NCBI GenBank assembly: GCA_000964245.1
Contig: LANB01000001.1
Location: forward strand, 2,979,501 to 3,043,500
DNA: 64,000 nucleotides
DNA from: Cellvibrionaceae bacterium 1162T.S.0a.05
GTDB taxonomy: Bacteria > Pseudomonadota > Gammaproteobacteria > Pseudomonadales > Cellvibrionaceae
Direction: 5' to 3'
A program made the translations under genes and the position numbers. The notes beneath the pieces were generated by a model, which was given only the letters and a program-made list of their open reading frames with translations, was not told where the DNA came from and did not search any database. Below, piece after piece: positions 8,600 to 16,430 of this stretch (position 1 is its first letter; the number at the start of each line of letters is the position of its first letter).

Positions 8600-9859
8600 T
8601 TACTCCTGGATTTTCATGTCCAGGTATTTCTCCTCCAGCTCGTTGTACTTGTTTTGAAGTTCGTTAAAGGCGCGTTTGTACTTTATCAATTCAGGGTTGT
8701 CATCAGGTGGCGCCTGTTGAATTTCTTCCAGTTTCCTGGTCAGTCGCCGGTTATCGGAAGTCACGGAATACAGCATGTTGTCGAGTTCTTCATTTTTCTC
8801 TCGTAATTCGACAATCTCGCGTTTTAGTTCAGGCAACATGAATAAGCGCGAGCGCAGTTGTTCGAGCTCCTTATTGGCATTGGCGAGTTCGTCTTCCATG
8901 AGTTTAATGCAGGTCTCGCTCTCCTGGACAAAACGCATTTGCTTATTGAGCTCATCCTGTAACTCTTCAGCAACCTGAATTTTCTCTTCGGCCGTCGTGG
9001 AATCCTGGAGTTTGCGCTGCAGATCACTGATGATGGAGTGTTGTTCTGCAGCGACAGCACGCAAGTGACGGATCTCACCTTTGGCCGCTTCCAGTTTTGA
9101 TGAATCGTCGGCCTCGACACCGCTTTCCAGAAGCTCGCCAAAATCCTGATACGCAGCGTGATACTCTTCGAGTTTCTGCATATAAGAATCGCTATCGTCA
9201 ACTTGTTCGGCAAATTCGCTAAGGGCTCGAAAGCTTTGCTGAGCTTGCTCCTTGCTGTTTTGCCAGCGTTCATCCAAATCCATATAGAGGGCTTTGAATT
9301 TTTCCAGGTTGTTAATGCGTTTTTTGGCGTTGGTGAGTTCTTCCCGAAGTAAATCCAACTCATCGGTGTCAACATCAGGGCTTTCTACGTCTTCGTCTAC
9401 GGGCTCGGACATCTCGTTCCCGGAGAAATCCTCCAGATAGCTGAGCAACTGCTCGTATTTAGCCTGGAAAGCCTCCCAATTCACCTCTTTTCCGTTGTTG
9501 CCTTCGATTTCCGCCTGCAATACCGCATAACGCAAAGCGACGACGCGCCTGGGTAGCGGTGCTGCACGGTCGATATCCAGGGCGATGTCCTGGTCGGATT
9601 TCAGTGCGAGGTGTCGTGCTTGCGTCGTTTTTATCTGCAGTTTGAGGTAGTCGAGGTAGCTCTTGCTTTTGGGCGCGCGCGGTGCGCGGCGTTTAAGTTC
9701 CAACATCAAACCCTGCATGCGTTCACGCATTTTGTTCATTAGCTTTTTCAGGGAGCGATTTTGAAAAAACAGAAATACAATCATCAACAACAGAACCACA
9801 CTCAATTCGAGCGCGCCGATAATCAGTATCTGCATGGTTTCGCTGTCAAAGTCGAACAT
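8600..9859 (-). CDS. Membrane-anchored long coiled-coil protein, unknown function
   Basis: The 419-residue protein has one N-terminal transmembrane segment (about residues 10-32) followed by a basic segment (KKLMNKMRERMQG and RRAPRAPKSK). A long, strongly charged heptad-like helical region covers roughly residues 160-415. An acidic patch (EPVDEDVESPDVDTDELD) separates a small N-terminal module from the coiled coil. I recognise no enzyme motif. The design suggests a structural or scaffold role at the cytoplasmic face of the inner membrane, which is inference only. It is separated from cyaB by about 150 bp on the same strand. Confidence 0.8.
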   Translation of the reverse strand: MFDFDSETMQILIIGALELSVVLLLMIVFLFFQNRSLKKLMNKMRERMQGLMLELKRRAPRAPKSKSYLDYLKLQIKTTQARHLALKSDQDIALDIDRAAPLPRRVVALRYAVLQAEIEGNNGKEVNWEAFQAKYEQLLSYLEDFSGNEMSEPVDEDVESPDVDTDELDLLREELTNAKKRINNLEKFKALYMDLDERWQNSKEQAQQSFRALSEFAEQVDDSDSYMQKLEEYHAAYQDFGELLESGVEADDSSKLEAAKGEIRHLRAVAAEQHSIISDLQRKLQDSTTAEEKIQVAEELQDELNKQMRFVQESETCIKLMEDELANANKELEQLRSRLFMLPELKREIVELREKNEELDNMLYSVTSDNRRLTRKLEEIQQAPPDDNPELIKYKRAFNELQNKYNELEEKYLDMKIQE

Positions 9860-9987
9860 GAGCGGAGCTTGCCGAAATATAGGGACTGTTTATTAAAGTA
9901 TGGTGCAGGATCAGCGAATTTGCCCGATTTTGGCTATAAGAAACTGGTATTTTGATGTATTTGAGGCATGAGCGGGGAGGGGATAAA

Positions 9988-10037
9988 CAAAAAACCGACA
10001 TGAAGGCGGTTTTTATATGTGGCGGTGAGGGAGGGAT
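9988..10037 (-). repeat. Duplicate of the tRNA-Ser 3' end plus terminator
   Basis: Reading the minus strand, 10037-10020 repeats the last 18 nt of tRNA-Ser including CCA (TGGCGGTGAGGGAGGGAT on the plus strand). It continues through the TATATG spacer into a diverged copy of the terminator hairpin. The matching original segment is 10149-10198, exactly 161 bp away. Confidence 0.85.
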
Positions 10038-10131
10038 GGACTTGGGTGCCTCCCTGCACCCAACCGCTGCGCGGCGCTAGCGCGGTCCAAATTGTTCCCG
10101 ACAATTTGTCGAACCGGCGAGGCTTCTCACC
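10020..10131 (-). pseudogene. tRNA-like structured remnant next to tRNA-Ser
   Basis: On the minus strand this 112-nt segment starts GGTGAG and ends CTCACCGCCA, so its ends can form a tRNA-Ser-like acceptor stem with CCA. The interior no longer looks like a tRNA-Ser body. It holds a perfect 7-bp hairpin (AAATTGT/ACAATTT, 10089-10095 with 10101-10107), an imperfect GC-rich inverted repeat (10063-10086) and a perfect 8-bp hairpin (TTGGGTGC/GCACCCAA, 10042-10049 with 10056-10063). A terminator-like hairpin follows at 9988-10015. It may be a decayed tRNA, an integration scar or a small structured RNA. Confidence 0.5.
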
Positions 10132-10148
10132 CGCCCACACAGCCACAC

Positions 10149-10175
10149 AAAAAAACCGCCACGAAGGCGGTTTTT
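10149..10175 (-). terminator. Rho-independent terminator of tRNA-Ser
   Basis: The stem CCGCC/GGCGG (10156-10160 with 10166-10170) is flanked by A and T runs, 6 nt past the CCA end of tRNA-Ser on the minus strand. Confidence 0.85.
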
Positions 10176-10180
10176 ATATA

Positions 10181-10268
10181 TGGCGGTGAGGGAGGGATTC
10201 GAACCCTCGATGCCTTGCGACATACACACTTTCCAGGCGTGCTCCTTCGACCACTCGGACACCTCACC
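10181..10268 (-). tRNA. tRNA-Ser (anticodon GGA)
   Basis: The 88-nt class II tRNA has an encoded CCA. Acceptor GGTGAGG pairs with CCTCACC. The anticodon stem CACGC/GTGTG holds loop CTGGAAA, anticodon GGA. A long variable arm is present, and the T-arm has GGTTCGAATCC. Its 3' end is duplicated at 10020-10037. Confidence 0.97.
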
Positions 10269-10382
10269 GTTTTTGAAGGCGGTGAACTCTACACAAAGGA
10301 GGCGCTAAAGGCAATGATGAATTTGGCGTCATTGTGATCGCGTGTACAAACTGTCCCAGGCTGGCTGTGCTAATGTGCTTGC

Positions 10383-10958
10383 ATGACGGATATGCTGGAC
10401 AATTTGCTGACTAGCGCGGGGAGCCCCTGGTTTTTATTTTGGGCCGTGGTGGCTTTGGCCTGGCTTTGGGAAGATGCCTCGGTGGTGAGCGCTGCGCTGC
10501 TGGCGGCGGATGACAAATTGGGCGTGATGAGTGCCGCGCTGGCGGCCTATATCGGTATCAGCTCGGGCGATCTGGGGCTCTATTATCTGGGGATGCTGGC
10601 GCGCAGGTTTCGCGCGTTGCGGGCCTGGATGTTGTTAAAGCCGGGCGGGCGCCAGCTGCGTAAGCGCTTTCGCGAGCGTACATTTTCCAATATTTTATTA
10701 ATCCGTTTTGTACCAGGCTTGCGCACGGTTGGTTTTACCTTGTGTGGCTTGTGGAAGGTGCCTTTATGGCGTTTTCTGAGTGCAATGGGCATGGCGGGGC
10801 TGATATGGGTGGTCCTGGTCTTCAGCCTTGTGTATCAGCTTGGTTCCAGTGTGTGGTTACAAAATAGTCCGTGGAAGTGGTCACTGGTTTTGGTTGCCGT
10901 TGCTGTTCTGATTTTTAATAACTTGCGAGCACGTCGAGCTCGAGCGCTCGTATCGTGA
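10383..10958 (+). CDS. DedA/VTT-domain membrane protein
   Basis: The 191-residue polytopic protein shows the VTT (SNARE-associated/DedA) pattern: an early WEDASVVSAALL segment, the conserved GDLGLYYLG stretch and the family signature RFVPGLRTVGFTLCG at about residues 108-122. DedA proteins move or scramble envelope lipids such as undecaprenyl phosphate or aminophospholipids. Here the substrate is unknown. Its stop overlaps the start of the ATP-grasp gene, which suggests the two act together. It is the first gene of a plus-strand run that continues to 14419. Confidence 0.85.
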   Translation: MTDMLDNLLTSAGSPWFLFWAVVALAWLWEDASVVSAALLAADDKLGVMSAALAAYIGISSGDLGLYYLGMLARRFRALRAWMLLKPGGRQLRKRFRERTFSNILLIRFVPGLRTVGFTLCGLWKVPLWRFLSAMGMAGLIWVVLVFSLVYQLGSSVWLQNSPWKWSLVLVAVAVLIFNNLRARRARALVS

Positions 10959-12067
10959 TGGCTGACAAGCCCGAAAGACCGTCAAAGGTAAATGCCGGCT
11001 TGCCTCCGCTTGAAAATGACGAGGCCTGGTCGTGGTTTGAGTTTCTCCCCCTGTGGTTTTTTTATCTTCCCGTTGTTTTTTACAGCGTATTTTTGGGTCT
11101 GCGTTATCGCTGTTTGTCCTTGCCGTTGTTAGCGAACCCGACTATCCCACTGGCGGGCATGATTGGTGAATCGAAAGCGCAGGTGCTTGCTCAAGCGGGA
11201 CCGCATGCAAGGAAAATGATTTTGCCTTTTGTCACCTGGACGTATAAGGGTGAGACTGCGGAAGCGAAGCAAGCCTTGTCATTGGCTGAAGAGGCCGGTT
11301 TGCCGCTTCCTTTGGTGGTAAAGCCCGATTTGGGTTGCCGTGGATTGGCGGTGCGTGTGCTTCGTAGCGAGCAAGATTTGTGTGACTATTTAGGGGGCTT
11401 CCCCAAAGGGCAGTGCTTTCTGTTACAGCAGCTCGCCCCGTGGCGGGCGGAAGCCGGTGTTTTTTATGTGCGGCGGCCCGGCGAGGCTCGGGGAAGTATT
11501 CCCTCGCTCACCTTGAAATATTTTCCTTCAGTTGTTGGTGATGGTCAGCGAGACCTGCAAAGTCTCTTGCAGGACAATGCGCGCACTCGCAAATTGTCGG
11601 GTGTCTACTTGAGCAAACCAGGAATGGATGGCTCGCATGTTTTGAAGAAAGACGAGGAGCTTGCGCTGACATTTGCTGGCAGCCATTGCCGCGGCAGTAT
11701 TTTTCGTGATGGACGAGATTACATCAGCAAGGAGTTGTGCCTTGCGATTGACACTATCATGCAGGACTTTCCAGAATTTTATTACGGCCGGTTGGATATC
11801 AAGTTTCGGGATATTGCAGCCCTGCAAGCGGGCGAAGATTTTTGCGTGATCGAAATCAACGGTGCAAGCAGTGAAGCGACCCATATCTGGGATGCGCGTT
11901 GTTCCATTCGTGATGTTTTTGTGACCTTATTTTGGCAGTATCGAAGCCTCTATGAAATTGGCCATGTGCTGCGAAGGCAGGGCCGGCAGCCACCGCCCCT
12001 GGGGGAACTTGTTCGGGTTTGGTTAGCGAACAGGGGGCAAAGCCAACATTACCCGCGAGGACACTAG
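10958..12067 (+). CDS. Membrane-associated ATP-grasp protein (D-Ala-D-Ala ligase-like)
   Basis: The protein has 369 residues from the ATG at 10958; a GTG at 10955 is in frame and would overlap the upstream stop by 4 bp. The N-terminus has a hydrophobic segment (about 25-50, FLPLWFFYLPVVFYSVFLG). The body has ATP-grasp hallmarks: LPLVVKPDLGCRGLAVRV (ATP-binding Lys and Gly-rich loop), FLLQQLAPWRAEAGVFYVRRPG (hinge and E-x-G strand), YYGRLDIKFRD and VIEINGASSEATHIWD (metal-binding E-x-N). Such enzymes ligate a carboxylate to an amine using ATP. The substrate is unknown. Coupling to a DedA-like membrane protein hints at envelope or lipid chemistry, which is inference. Confidence 0.85.
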   Translation: MADKPERPSKVNAGLPPLENDEAWSWFEFLPLWFFYLPVVFYSVFLGLRYRCLSLPLLANPTIPLAGMIGESKAQVLAQAGPHARKMILPFVTWTYKGETAEAKQALSLAEEAGLPLPLVVKPDLGCRGLAVRVLRSEQDLCDYLGGFPKGQCFLLQQLAPWRAEAGVFYVRRPGEARGSIPSLTLKYFPSVVGDGQRDLQSLLQDNARTRKLSGVYLSKPGMDGSHVLKKDEELALTFAGSHCRGSIFRDGRDYISKELCLAIDTIMQDFPEFYYGRLDIKFRDIAALQAGEDFCVIEINGASSEATHIWDARCSIRDVFVTLFWQYRSLYEIGHVLRRQGRQPPPLGELVRVWLANRGQSQHYPRGH

Positions 12068-12561
12068 TGGTGAAAAGGAATACCTTCGACCGCCAAATAT
12101 TCAAGGCTAAAGCAGTAGGTTTACACGCGAGCCTGCTGATTTTTCTGCTGTTTTTCACAATAGAGATACACGCTCAGGATTTCTATACAGGTTTTTTCAG
12201 TGATCTCGCGCTCGGTGGTTACGATGCTGTTAGCTATTTTGAAAAAGGCGAAGCTGAAAAAGGGCAAAAGCAATTTGAGGTGGAATATGGCGGAGTGAAA
12301 TGGCGCTTTCATTCAGAGGCCCACAGACAGGAGTTTAAACGTTTCCCTGAAAAATATTTACCGCAGTACGGCGGTTATTGTGCGTGGGCGGTATCGGAGA
12401 AGAAAAGTCGCGCAGCAGGTGATCCAGAGTACTGGAAAATTGTCGATGGTAAGTTGTATTTAAATTATGATCGTAAGGTTCAGGAATTATGGTTACAGGA
12501 TATACCCGGGCATATAGAGCGGGCTGATCTTCACTGGCCGCAAATGCAAAATCGAGAATAG
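12067..12561 (+). CDS. Secreted YHS-domain protein
   Basis: Starting at the GTG at 12067, which overlaps the upstream stop and is preceded by GAGGA, the protein has about 164 residues and a signal peptide ending near IEIHA-QD. The mature part has the YHS-type pattern: GGYDAVSYFEKGEAEKG, then YGGVKWRFHSEAHRQEFKRFPEKYLPQYGGYCAWAVS and DPEYWKIVDGKLYLNYD. YHS domains are thought to bind metals or haem-like ligands; a function has not been assigned to this type. A longer reading from 12019 exists but would run well into the upstream gene. Confidence 0.85.
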   Translation: MVKRNTFDRQIFKAKAVGLHASLLIFLLFFTIEIHAQDFYTGFFSDLALGGYDAVSYFEKGEAEKGQKQFEVEYGGVKWRFHSEAHRQEFKRFPEKYLPQYGGYCAWAVSEKKSRAAGDPEYWKIVDGKLYLNYDRKVQELWLQDIPGHIERADLHWPQMQNRE

Positions 12562-12637
12562 ACACTATGGCTTTCGATAGGTGTGGAACAAATCGCACGC
12601 TATGGTTGGTAGCGAATATTAGAAACTGAGGTGATTG

Positions 12638-13093
12638 ATGAAACAATGGATATCATTACGCTGGATACTTGCGCTTTGGATCGCATTTGTATTTCTGCAA
12701 TCTTTAGCCTTTAAATTTACAGCGTCGCCAGAGACTCAACATATCTTTGGTGTGTTAGCGGACTGGTCGGGTTTCGCCTGGTTTGGCCGTTATGGCGGCT
12801 ACGGTGTCGGAGTGGCTGAGCTTTTTGCAGCGATAGTATTGTTTACTCGCTTTTGGTCCTGGGGTGCCTTACTCGCTTTTGGCATTATGTGTGGAGCGAT
12901 ATTTTTTCATGTGTTTACGCCATTGGGCATTGCCATGCCGGTTTTTGAAGATGGGATAAATACAGGTGAAACGGACGGTGGCTTATTGTTCATAATGGCT
13001 TGCCTTACGTGGCTTGCAGCAGCCATACTGCTGGTCAAGGACTATAAAGAAAATGGCCCGCTCACGAAGGTGTTTCTTAAGCGCGCAGCCTGA
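12638..13093 (+). CDS. DoxX-like small membrane protein
   Basis: The 151-residue protein has four hydrophobic segments and the loose DoxX pattern (a first helix ending FLQSLAFKF, then YGVGVAELFAAIVLF, then a GIMCGAIFFHVFTPLG helix). The ATG at 12638 is preceded by GAGGTG and is preferred to an in-frame TTG at 12635. DoxX-like proteins are linked to redox and membrane complexes, but the role here is not known. It lies 76 bp after the YHS gene in the same direction. Confidence 0.75.
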   Translation: MKQWISLRWILALWIAFVFLQSLAFKFTASPETQHIFGVLADWSGFAWFGRYGGYGVGVAELFAAIVLFTRFWSWGALLAFGIMCGAIFFHVFTPLGIAMPVFEDGINTGETDGGLLFIMACLTWLAAAILLVKDYKENGPLTKVFLKRAA

Positions 13094-13172
13094 AATAAAC
13101 GATGTGGTTACGACAATCTGATAAGAACAGCAGAAGGAAAGGATAAGGAAAGAAAGAAACCATGAGGACACT

Positions 13173-13712
13173 ATGACCGAAGCCGCAAAAGCGCTCGTAC
13201 ATGCGAATAAGGCTGTGCTTAATCAGGGCCTGGACCTGGTGGAAAAGCTTAGCGACGCGCAATTTACGTTTGTAAGTACACCCTGGAGTATGAGCAGTAT
13301 TGGGCAGCACTTTCGTCATGTACTGGACATGTATGAAGCTTTGCGACAGTACGCGCCGGGTAAAATTGTGAATTATGATAAGCGTCGCCGTGGTTCGGCC
13401 TATGAGCGTTCCTGTCAGGAAACTGCAGGGGCTTTGCGCGGCTATTTAGTCTGGCTGGACGCTGTTGAGTCAGAAACACTCGGTGATATCGCGGTAACGG
13501 TTTGCTCTGAAGTCAATCCCGATGAAAGTGTCTCTCCCTTGGTCAGCTCAAGTTTTTTACGTGAATTGATGTTTGTCGGCAGTCATGCTGTTCACCATTA
13601 CGCCCTGATAAAAATGTTGGCGCGGATGCAAGATATCGAGGTCGATGCCGGCTTTGGCATTGCACCGGCAACCTTGAGTGATATGCGAAAAAAGCAGGTA
13701 TGTGCACCTTAA
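13173..13712 (+). CDS. DinB-like superfamily protein
   Basis: The 179-residue protein is helical. The histidines expected for DinB/YfiT-type metal sites are visible: IGQHFRHVLDMYE near residue 48 and GSHAVHHYALIK near residue 135. Members are thiol- or metal-dependent hydrolases and transferases of varied role. The substrate is unknown. The last 13 bases overlap the start of the NRDE gene, suggesting coupled translation. Confidence 0.8.
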   Translation: MTEAAKALVHANKAVLNQGLDLVEKLSDAQFTFVSTPWSMSSIGQHFRHVLDMYEALRQYAPGKIVNYDKRRRGSAYERSCQETAGALRGYLVWLDAVESETLGDIAVTVCSEVNPDESVSPLVSSSFLRELMFVGSHAVHHYALIKMLARMQDIEVDAGFGIAPATLSDMRKKQVCAP

Positions 13713-14419
13713 GCTGGCTGCGTCAGGGTCAAAAATATTCCCTTTTTTTTAATCGAGATGAAAGCGTTCAGCGGCAAAAGGCGCATCTTCCAACGTTATA
13801 TTCTGAACAGAACGTGCATTTTATTATGCCTGTCGACCCCGATGGGGGTGGCAGTTGGTTGACGACGAATGAATTTGGTTTGAGTGTTGCCCTGTTGAAT
13901 TTTTATCAAGGGCGATTACCGAAGGGGCGATTACGCTCTCGTGGGGAAGTTGTCAGAGCCCTGGCGATTGCTGAAAATACTGTCGAAGCAAAGAATATCC
14001 TGAAGCAATTCCCCTTGCAAAAATATGCGCCGTTCTCGTTATTTATTTTTGAACGTTCAGAGCATCAGGAAGTTGCTGGCTTGCGTTGGGATGGAAAAAT
14101 TTTAAGCGAGTTCATCGCCCGCAGCCCGTTCTTTTCCTCCGCAATGGATTTATCCGAAGTCATAGAAAGTCGGCGAGACATCTTTACAGCGGCGTTTAAG
14201 GGTGCACAGGGCAACCCAGCCCTGTTTGAAGATATTCATCGCAGTCATTTACCTTTTAAATCCCATTTGTCGATTTGCATGCATCGGGATGATGCACATA
14301 CAGTCAGTTTCTCAAAGGTAGAAATAGATAAGGGCCGGGTTGGGTTTTACTACAGCGACGGACCACCGTGTGAAAACCCCTTGCAACTTGCTGCGGAATT
14401 AAATTTACGGAATCTATAG
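13700..14419 (+). CDS. NRDE/TANGO2-family protein
   Basis: The 239-residue protein has an N-terminal Cys (MCTLSW) and the family signature NRDE in FFNRDESVQR. It also has the conserved GGGSWLTTNEFGLSVALLNF stretch. The family has an Ntn-hydrolase-like layout with the Cys at position 2 as candidate nucleophile. TANGO2 relatives have been linked to haem handling and acyl-CoA metabolism in eukaryotes, while bacterial members are uncharacterised. It overlaps the DinB-like gene and is convergent with the PTPS-family gene. Confidence 0.85.
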   Translation: MCTLSWLRQGQKYSLFFNRDESVQRQKAHLPTLYSEQNVHFIMPVDPDGGGSWLTTNEFGLSVALLNFYQGRLPKGRLRSRGEVVRALAIAENTVEAKNILKQFPLQKYAPFSLFIFERSEHQEVAGLRWDGKILSEFIARSPFFSSAMDLSEVIESRRDIFTAAFKGAQGNPALFEDIHRSHLPFKSHLSICMHRDDAHTVSFSKVEIDKGRVGFYYSDGPPCENPLQLAAELNLRNL

Positions 14420-14458
14420 AGGGATGTCGGGAAGCGTAATTCGCAGTAAAAGCGTTGC

Positions 14459-15325
14459 TTAGCAAATTGCGATTGCGCCTTTAGCCAAGCCTTCGTAGGC
14501 TTTAACACGGACACGTTTGCCGGGGTGTTTTTCTTTCATGACTGTGGCAATGTGCGCTGCAATATGCTCGACAGTTGAGTCAGTCGGGAGTAAATAGCTT
14601 TGTGCCTTGGGTAGGCTCAGTGAAAATGTACCTTGTTGAGCCTGGTAGGAAAAATATAAGATTTCATTTTCTTCTCTTTCCAGATCTTCTGCGCTGCCGA
14701 TGTAAATATCGCGCCAACTTTCTGCCCAGGCTTGCATTTCATTTTCCGCCAGCGTTTCATCCAACCAGATTTCAATTTTTGAACGGTGACCGTGAGCGAT
14801 ACGCTGGCAATTCCCCGCATGTTTTTTCAATCCGTGGCTGTAATGATAAAACGGGCCAGGAATTTGCTCACAGCGAAAACGCAATTTTAACGCTTTGACG
14901 GATGCGGGAAATTTTGGCATAAGTTGCTCGATGCACCAACCAGCAACACCCTCGGCATCAATGTGTTCGAGCGGAATATAATTGAGAGCGCTCTCAGGAG
15001 AGAGCAAACGAATGGGGCCAGCCGAACTTTGCCATCTTAGGGAGCATGTATCGCCCCGATTGTTTTCACGGAGTGCCGGCGAGCGTTCAGGTATTAGTAA
15101 ACGATGATCGAGCTTTTCGTCGAGCCAGGCGCGGAGGGTTTTCTTCACAATACCAAAATCGCATATCATGCCTTGTTCATCAAGTGTGCCCTCGAGTTCA
15201 ACGTCGGCCAACCAGGTTTCACCCACCAGGCCGCGATCGGCATCGAGGTAGGAAAAGTCAATGTTGATGAGGTTGTCGACGAATAAAAGCATGGCAGTCG
15301 GGTTTGTTGCGGGCATCGAATTCAA
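14459..15325 (-). CDS. Double-domain 6-pyruvoyltetrahydropterin synthase (QueD) family protein
   Basis: The protein has 288 residues, about twice a usual QueD. The C-terminal half (from about 145) has the PTPS pattern: FRCEQIPGPFYHYSHGLKKHAGNCQRIAHGHRSKIEIW, with the Cys and His ligands HGH, and later DSTVEHIAAHI and YEGLAKGAI, where the catalytic His and Glu are expected. The N-terminal half resembles a second, degenerate T-fold half (NINIDFSYLDADRGLVGETW, MICDFGIVKKTLRAWLDEKLDHRLL). In the family the enzyme makes 6-carboxy-tetrahydropterin for queuosine synthesis or acts in pterin metabolism. The queF gene nearby is compatible with a queuosine role. Confidence 0.85.
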   Translation of the reverse strand: MNSMPATNPTAMLLFVDNLINIDFSYLDADRGLVGETWLADVELEGTLDEQGMICDFGIVKKTLRAWLDEKLDHRLLIPERSPALRENNRGDTCSLRWQSSAGPIRLLSPESALNYIPLEHIDAEGVAGWCIEQLMPKFPASVKALKLRFRCEQIPGPFYHYSHGLKKHAGNCQRIAHGHRSKIEIWLDETLAENEMQAWAESWRDIYIGSAEDLEREENEILYFSYQAQQGTFSLSLPKAQSYLLPTDSTVEHIAAHIATVMKEKHPGKRVRVKAYEGLAKGAIAIC

Positions 15326-15396
15326 GTTGCGCGCATTCTACCCTAATTTTTCAGGAAACCCTTGAAGAAATTCCGTAATCATAAAGAGTGATACTC

Positions 15397-15708
15397 ATGT
15401 ACAAGTTGGTTTTTTATGTGCCTGTCGAGCATTGTGAACAGGTTAAACAGGCGATATTTGCCAGTGGCGCAGGGCGCATCGGAAATTATGATTGCTGCTG
15501 TTGGCAAGTATTGGGGCAAGGTCAATTTCGCCCTTTAAGCGGCAGTCAGGCATTTATTGGTGAGCAAGGCAGGCTGGAAACGGTTGAAGAGTTCAGAGTG
15601 GAATTGGTTTGCGAAGACGAACTGATTGAGCAGGCTGTTGCGAAACTCAAGCAGGCTCATCCTTACGAAGAACCTGCTTATGATGTTTGGCAATTGGCTC
15701 GCTTTTAA
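15397..15708 (+). CDS. NIF3/YqfO C-terminal-like (CutA-fold) small protein
   Basis: The 103-residue protein matches the stand-alone form of the extra domain found in NIF3/YqfO proteins: YKLVFYVPVEHCEQVKQAIFASGAGRIGNYDCCCW near the start and AVAKLKQAHPYEEPAYDVWQL at the end. The HPYEEPAYDV motif is diagnostic. The function is unknown; the fold is related to CutA. The ATG at 15397 has AAAGAG 8 nt upstream. A GTG at 15388 lies within that RBS and is less likely. Confidence 0.85.
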   Translation: MYKLVFYVPVEHCEQVKQAIFASGAGRIGNYDCCCWQVLGQGQFRPLSGSQAFIGEQGRLETVEEFRVELVCEDELIEQAVAKLKQAHPYEEPAYDVWQLARF

Positions 15709-16041
15709 CTAGCCAACAGCTGGAAAAGAGAGGACTTTGCTGTCTTTAAGCTCTTCACCTTCTTTTTCAGTCGCGCCAGCTTTGCCATTCAATACAGCGT
15801 TTAGGCGATTGAGTGATTCATGCATCATATGAGAGATAGCAATACAAGCACTCATTGAATTTTTCTGACCCTGGCGTTTTGCATCGATCTGAAATTGCAA
15901 TCCACGAAGTCGTCTTTGCATATGTTCGGGTGCAGCCTGGATAATATTTTCAACTTCCTGCTTGCGCATTTTCTCTAGTAAACCAGGATTGTCTTTCGCC
16001 AGGTTGACCATTTGGTCAAAGGTTTTTAAATCTCCAATCAT
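15709..16041 (-). CDS. DUF3135 family protein
   Basis: Starting at the ATG at 16041, preceded by GGGGGAT, the protein has 110 residues; an in-frame upstream start at 16086 has no RBS. The stretch LEKMRKQEVENIIQAAPEHMQRRLRGLQFQID and the following CIAISHMMHESL are typical of DUF3135, a small gammaproteobacterial family of unknown function. It is convergent, end to end, with the NIF3-like gene. Confidence 0.8.
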   Translation of the reverse strand: MIGDLKTFDQMVNLAKDNPGLLEKMRKQEVENIIQAAPEHMQRRLRGLQFQIDAKRQGQKNSMSACIAISHMMHESLNRLNAVLNGKAGATEKEGEELKDSKVLSFPAVG

Positions 16042-16430
16042 TGTTAGATCCCCCAATCTTTCTACTTCCAGAAGCCGTAGCCTCATGACTACCGATTAAA
16101 GTTCCCCGTTTTGGTCATTCCCGGAACGCGTAAAGAAGTCTTCCCTGATCCATATTTTTGGATCTTCGATTACAGCAGCGGGTTCCAGAATATCTTTTGG
16201 CTTACTTGGGTAAGCTCTGTATGAAATTTATGCTATCAACATCTTTCCGCTATGGGTATACGCTTTTCTAGACCAAATTAGCATAAGCAGACAAGATGCT
16301 GCATGGCGGCAAATTCATCATTCGACCAATGGACGATTTTGCGGGTGAATTCACCTTATTTGACACAGTGATTGACCCTTGGTTAGCGTATATTGTGTGT
16401 TAAATCGAGTTGTATTCATCAGGGTGTTTC
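16042..16430. other. Intergenic region between divergent genes
   Basis: This is about 390 bp between the DUF3135 gene and the Nudix gene. Two TTGAC-type hexamers (16360-16365 and 16372-16377) lie upstream of the Nudix gene, but neither has a well-spaced -10 box. I see no ORF or RNA structure worth calling. Confidence 0.4.

Noticed and set aside
16360-16400. Nudix gene promoter with TTGACA and TTGACC boxes
   Set aside because: Neither -35 hexamer has an acceptable -10 hexamer at 16-18 bp.
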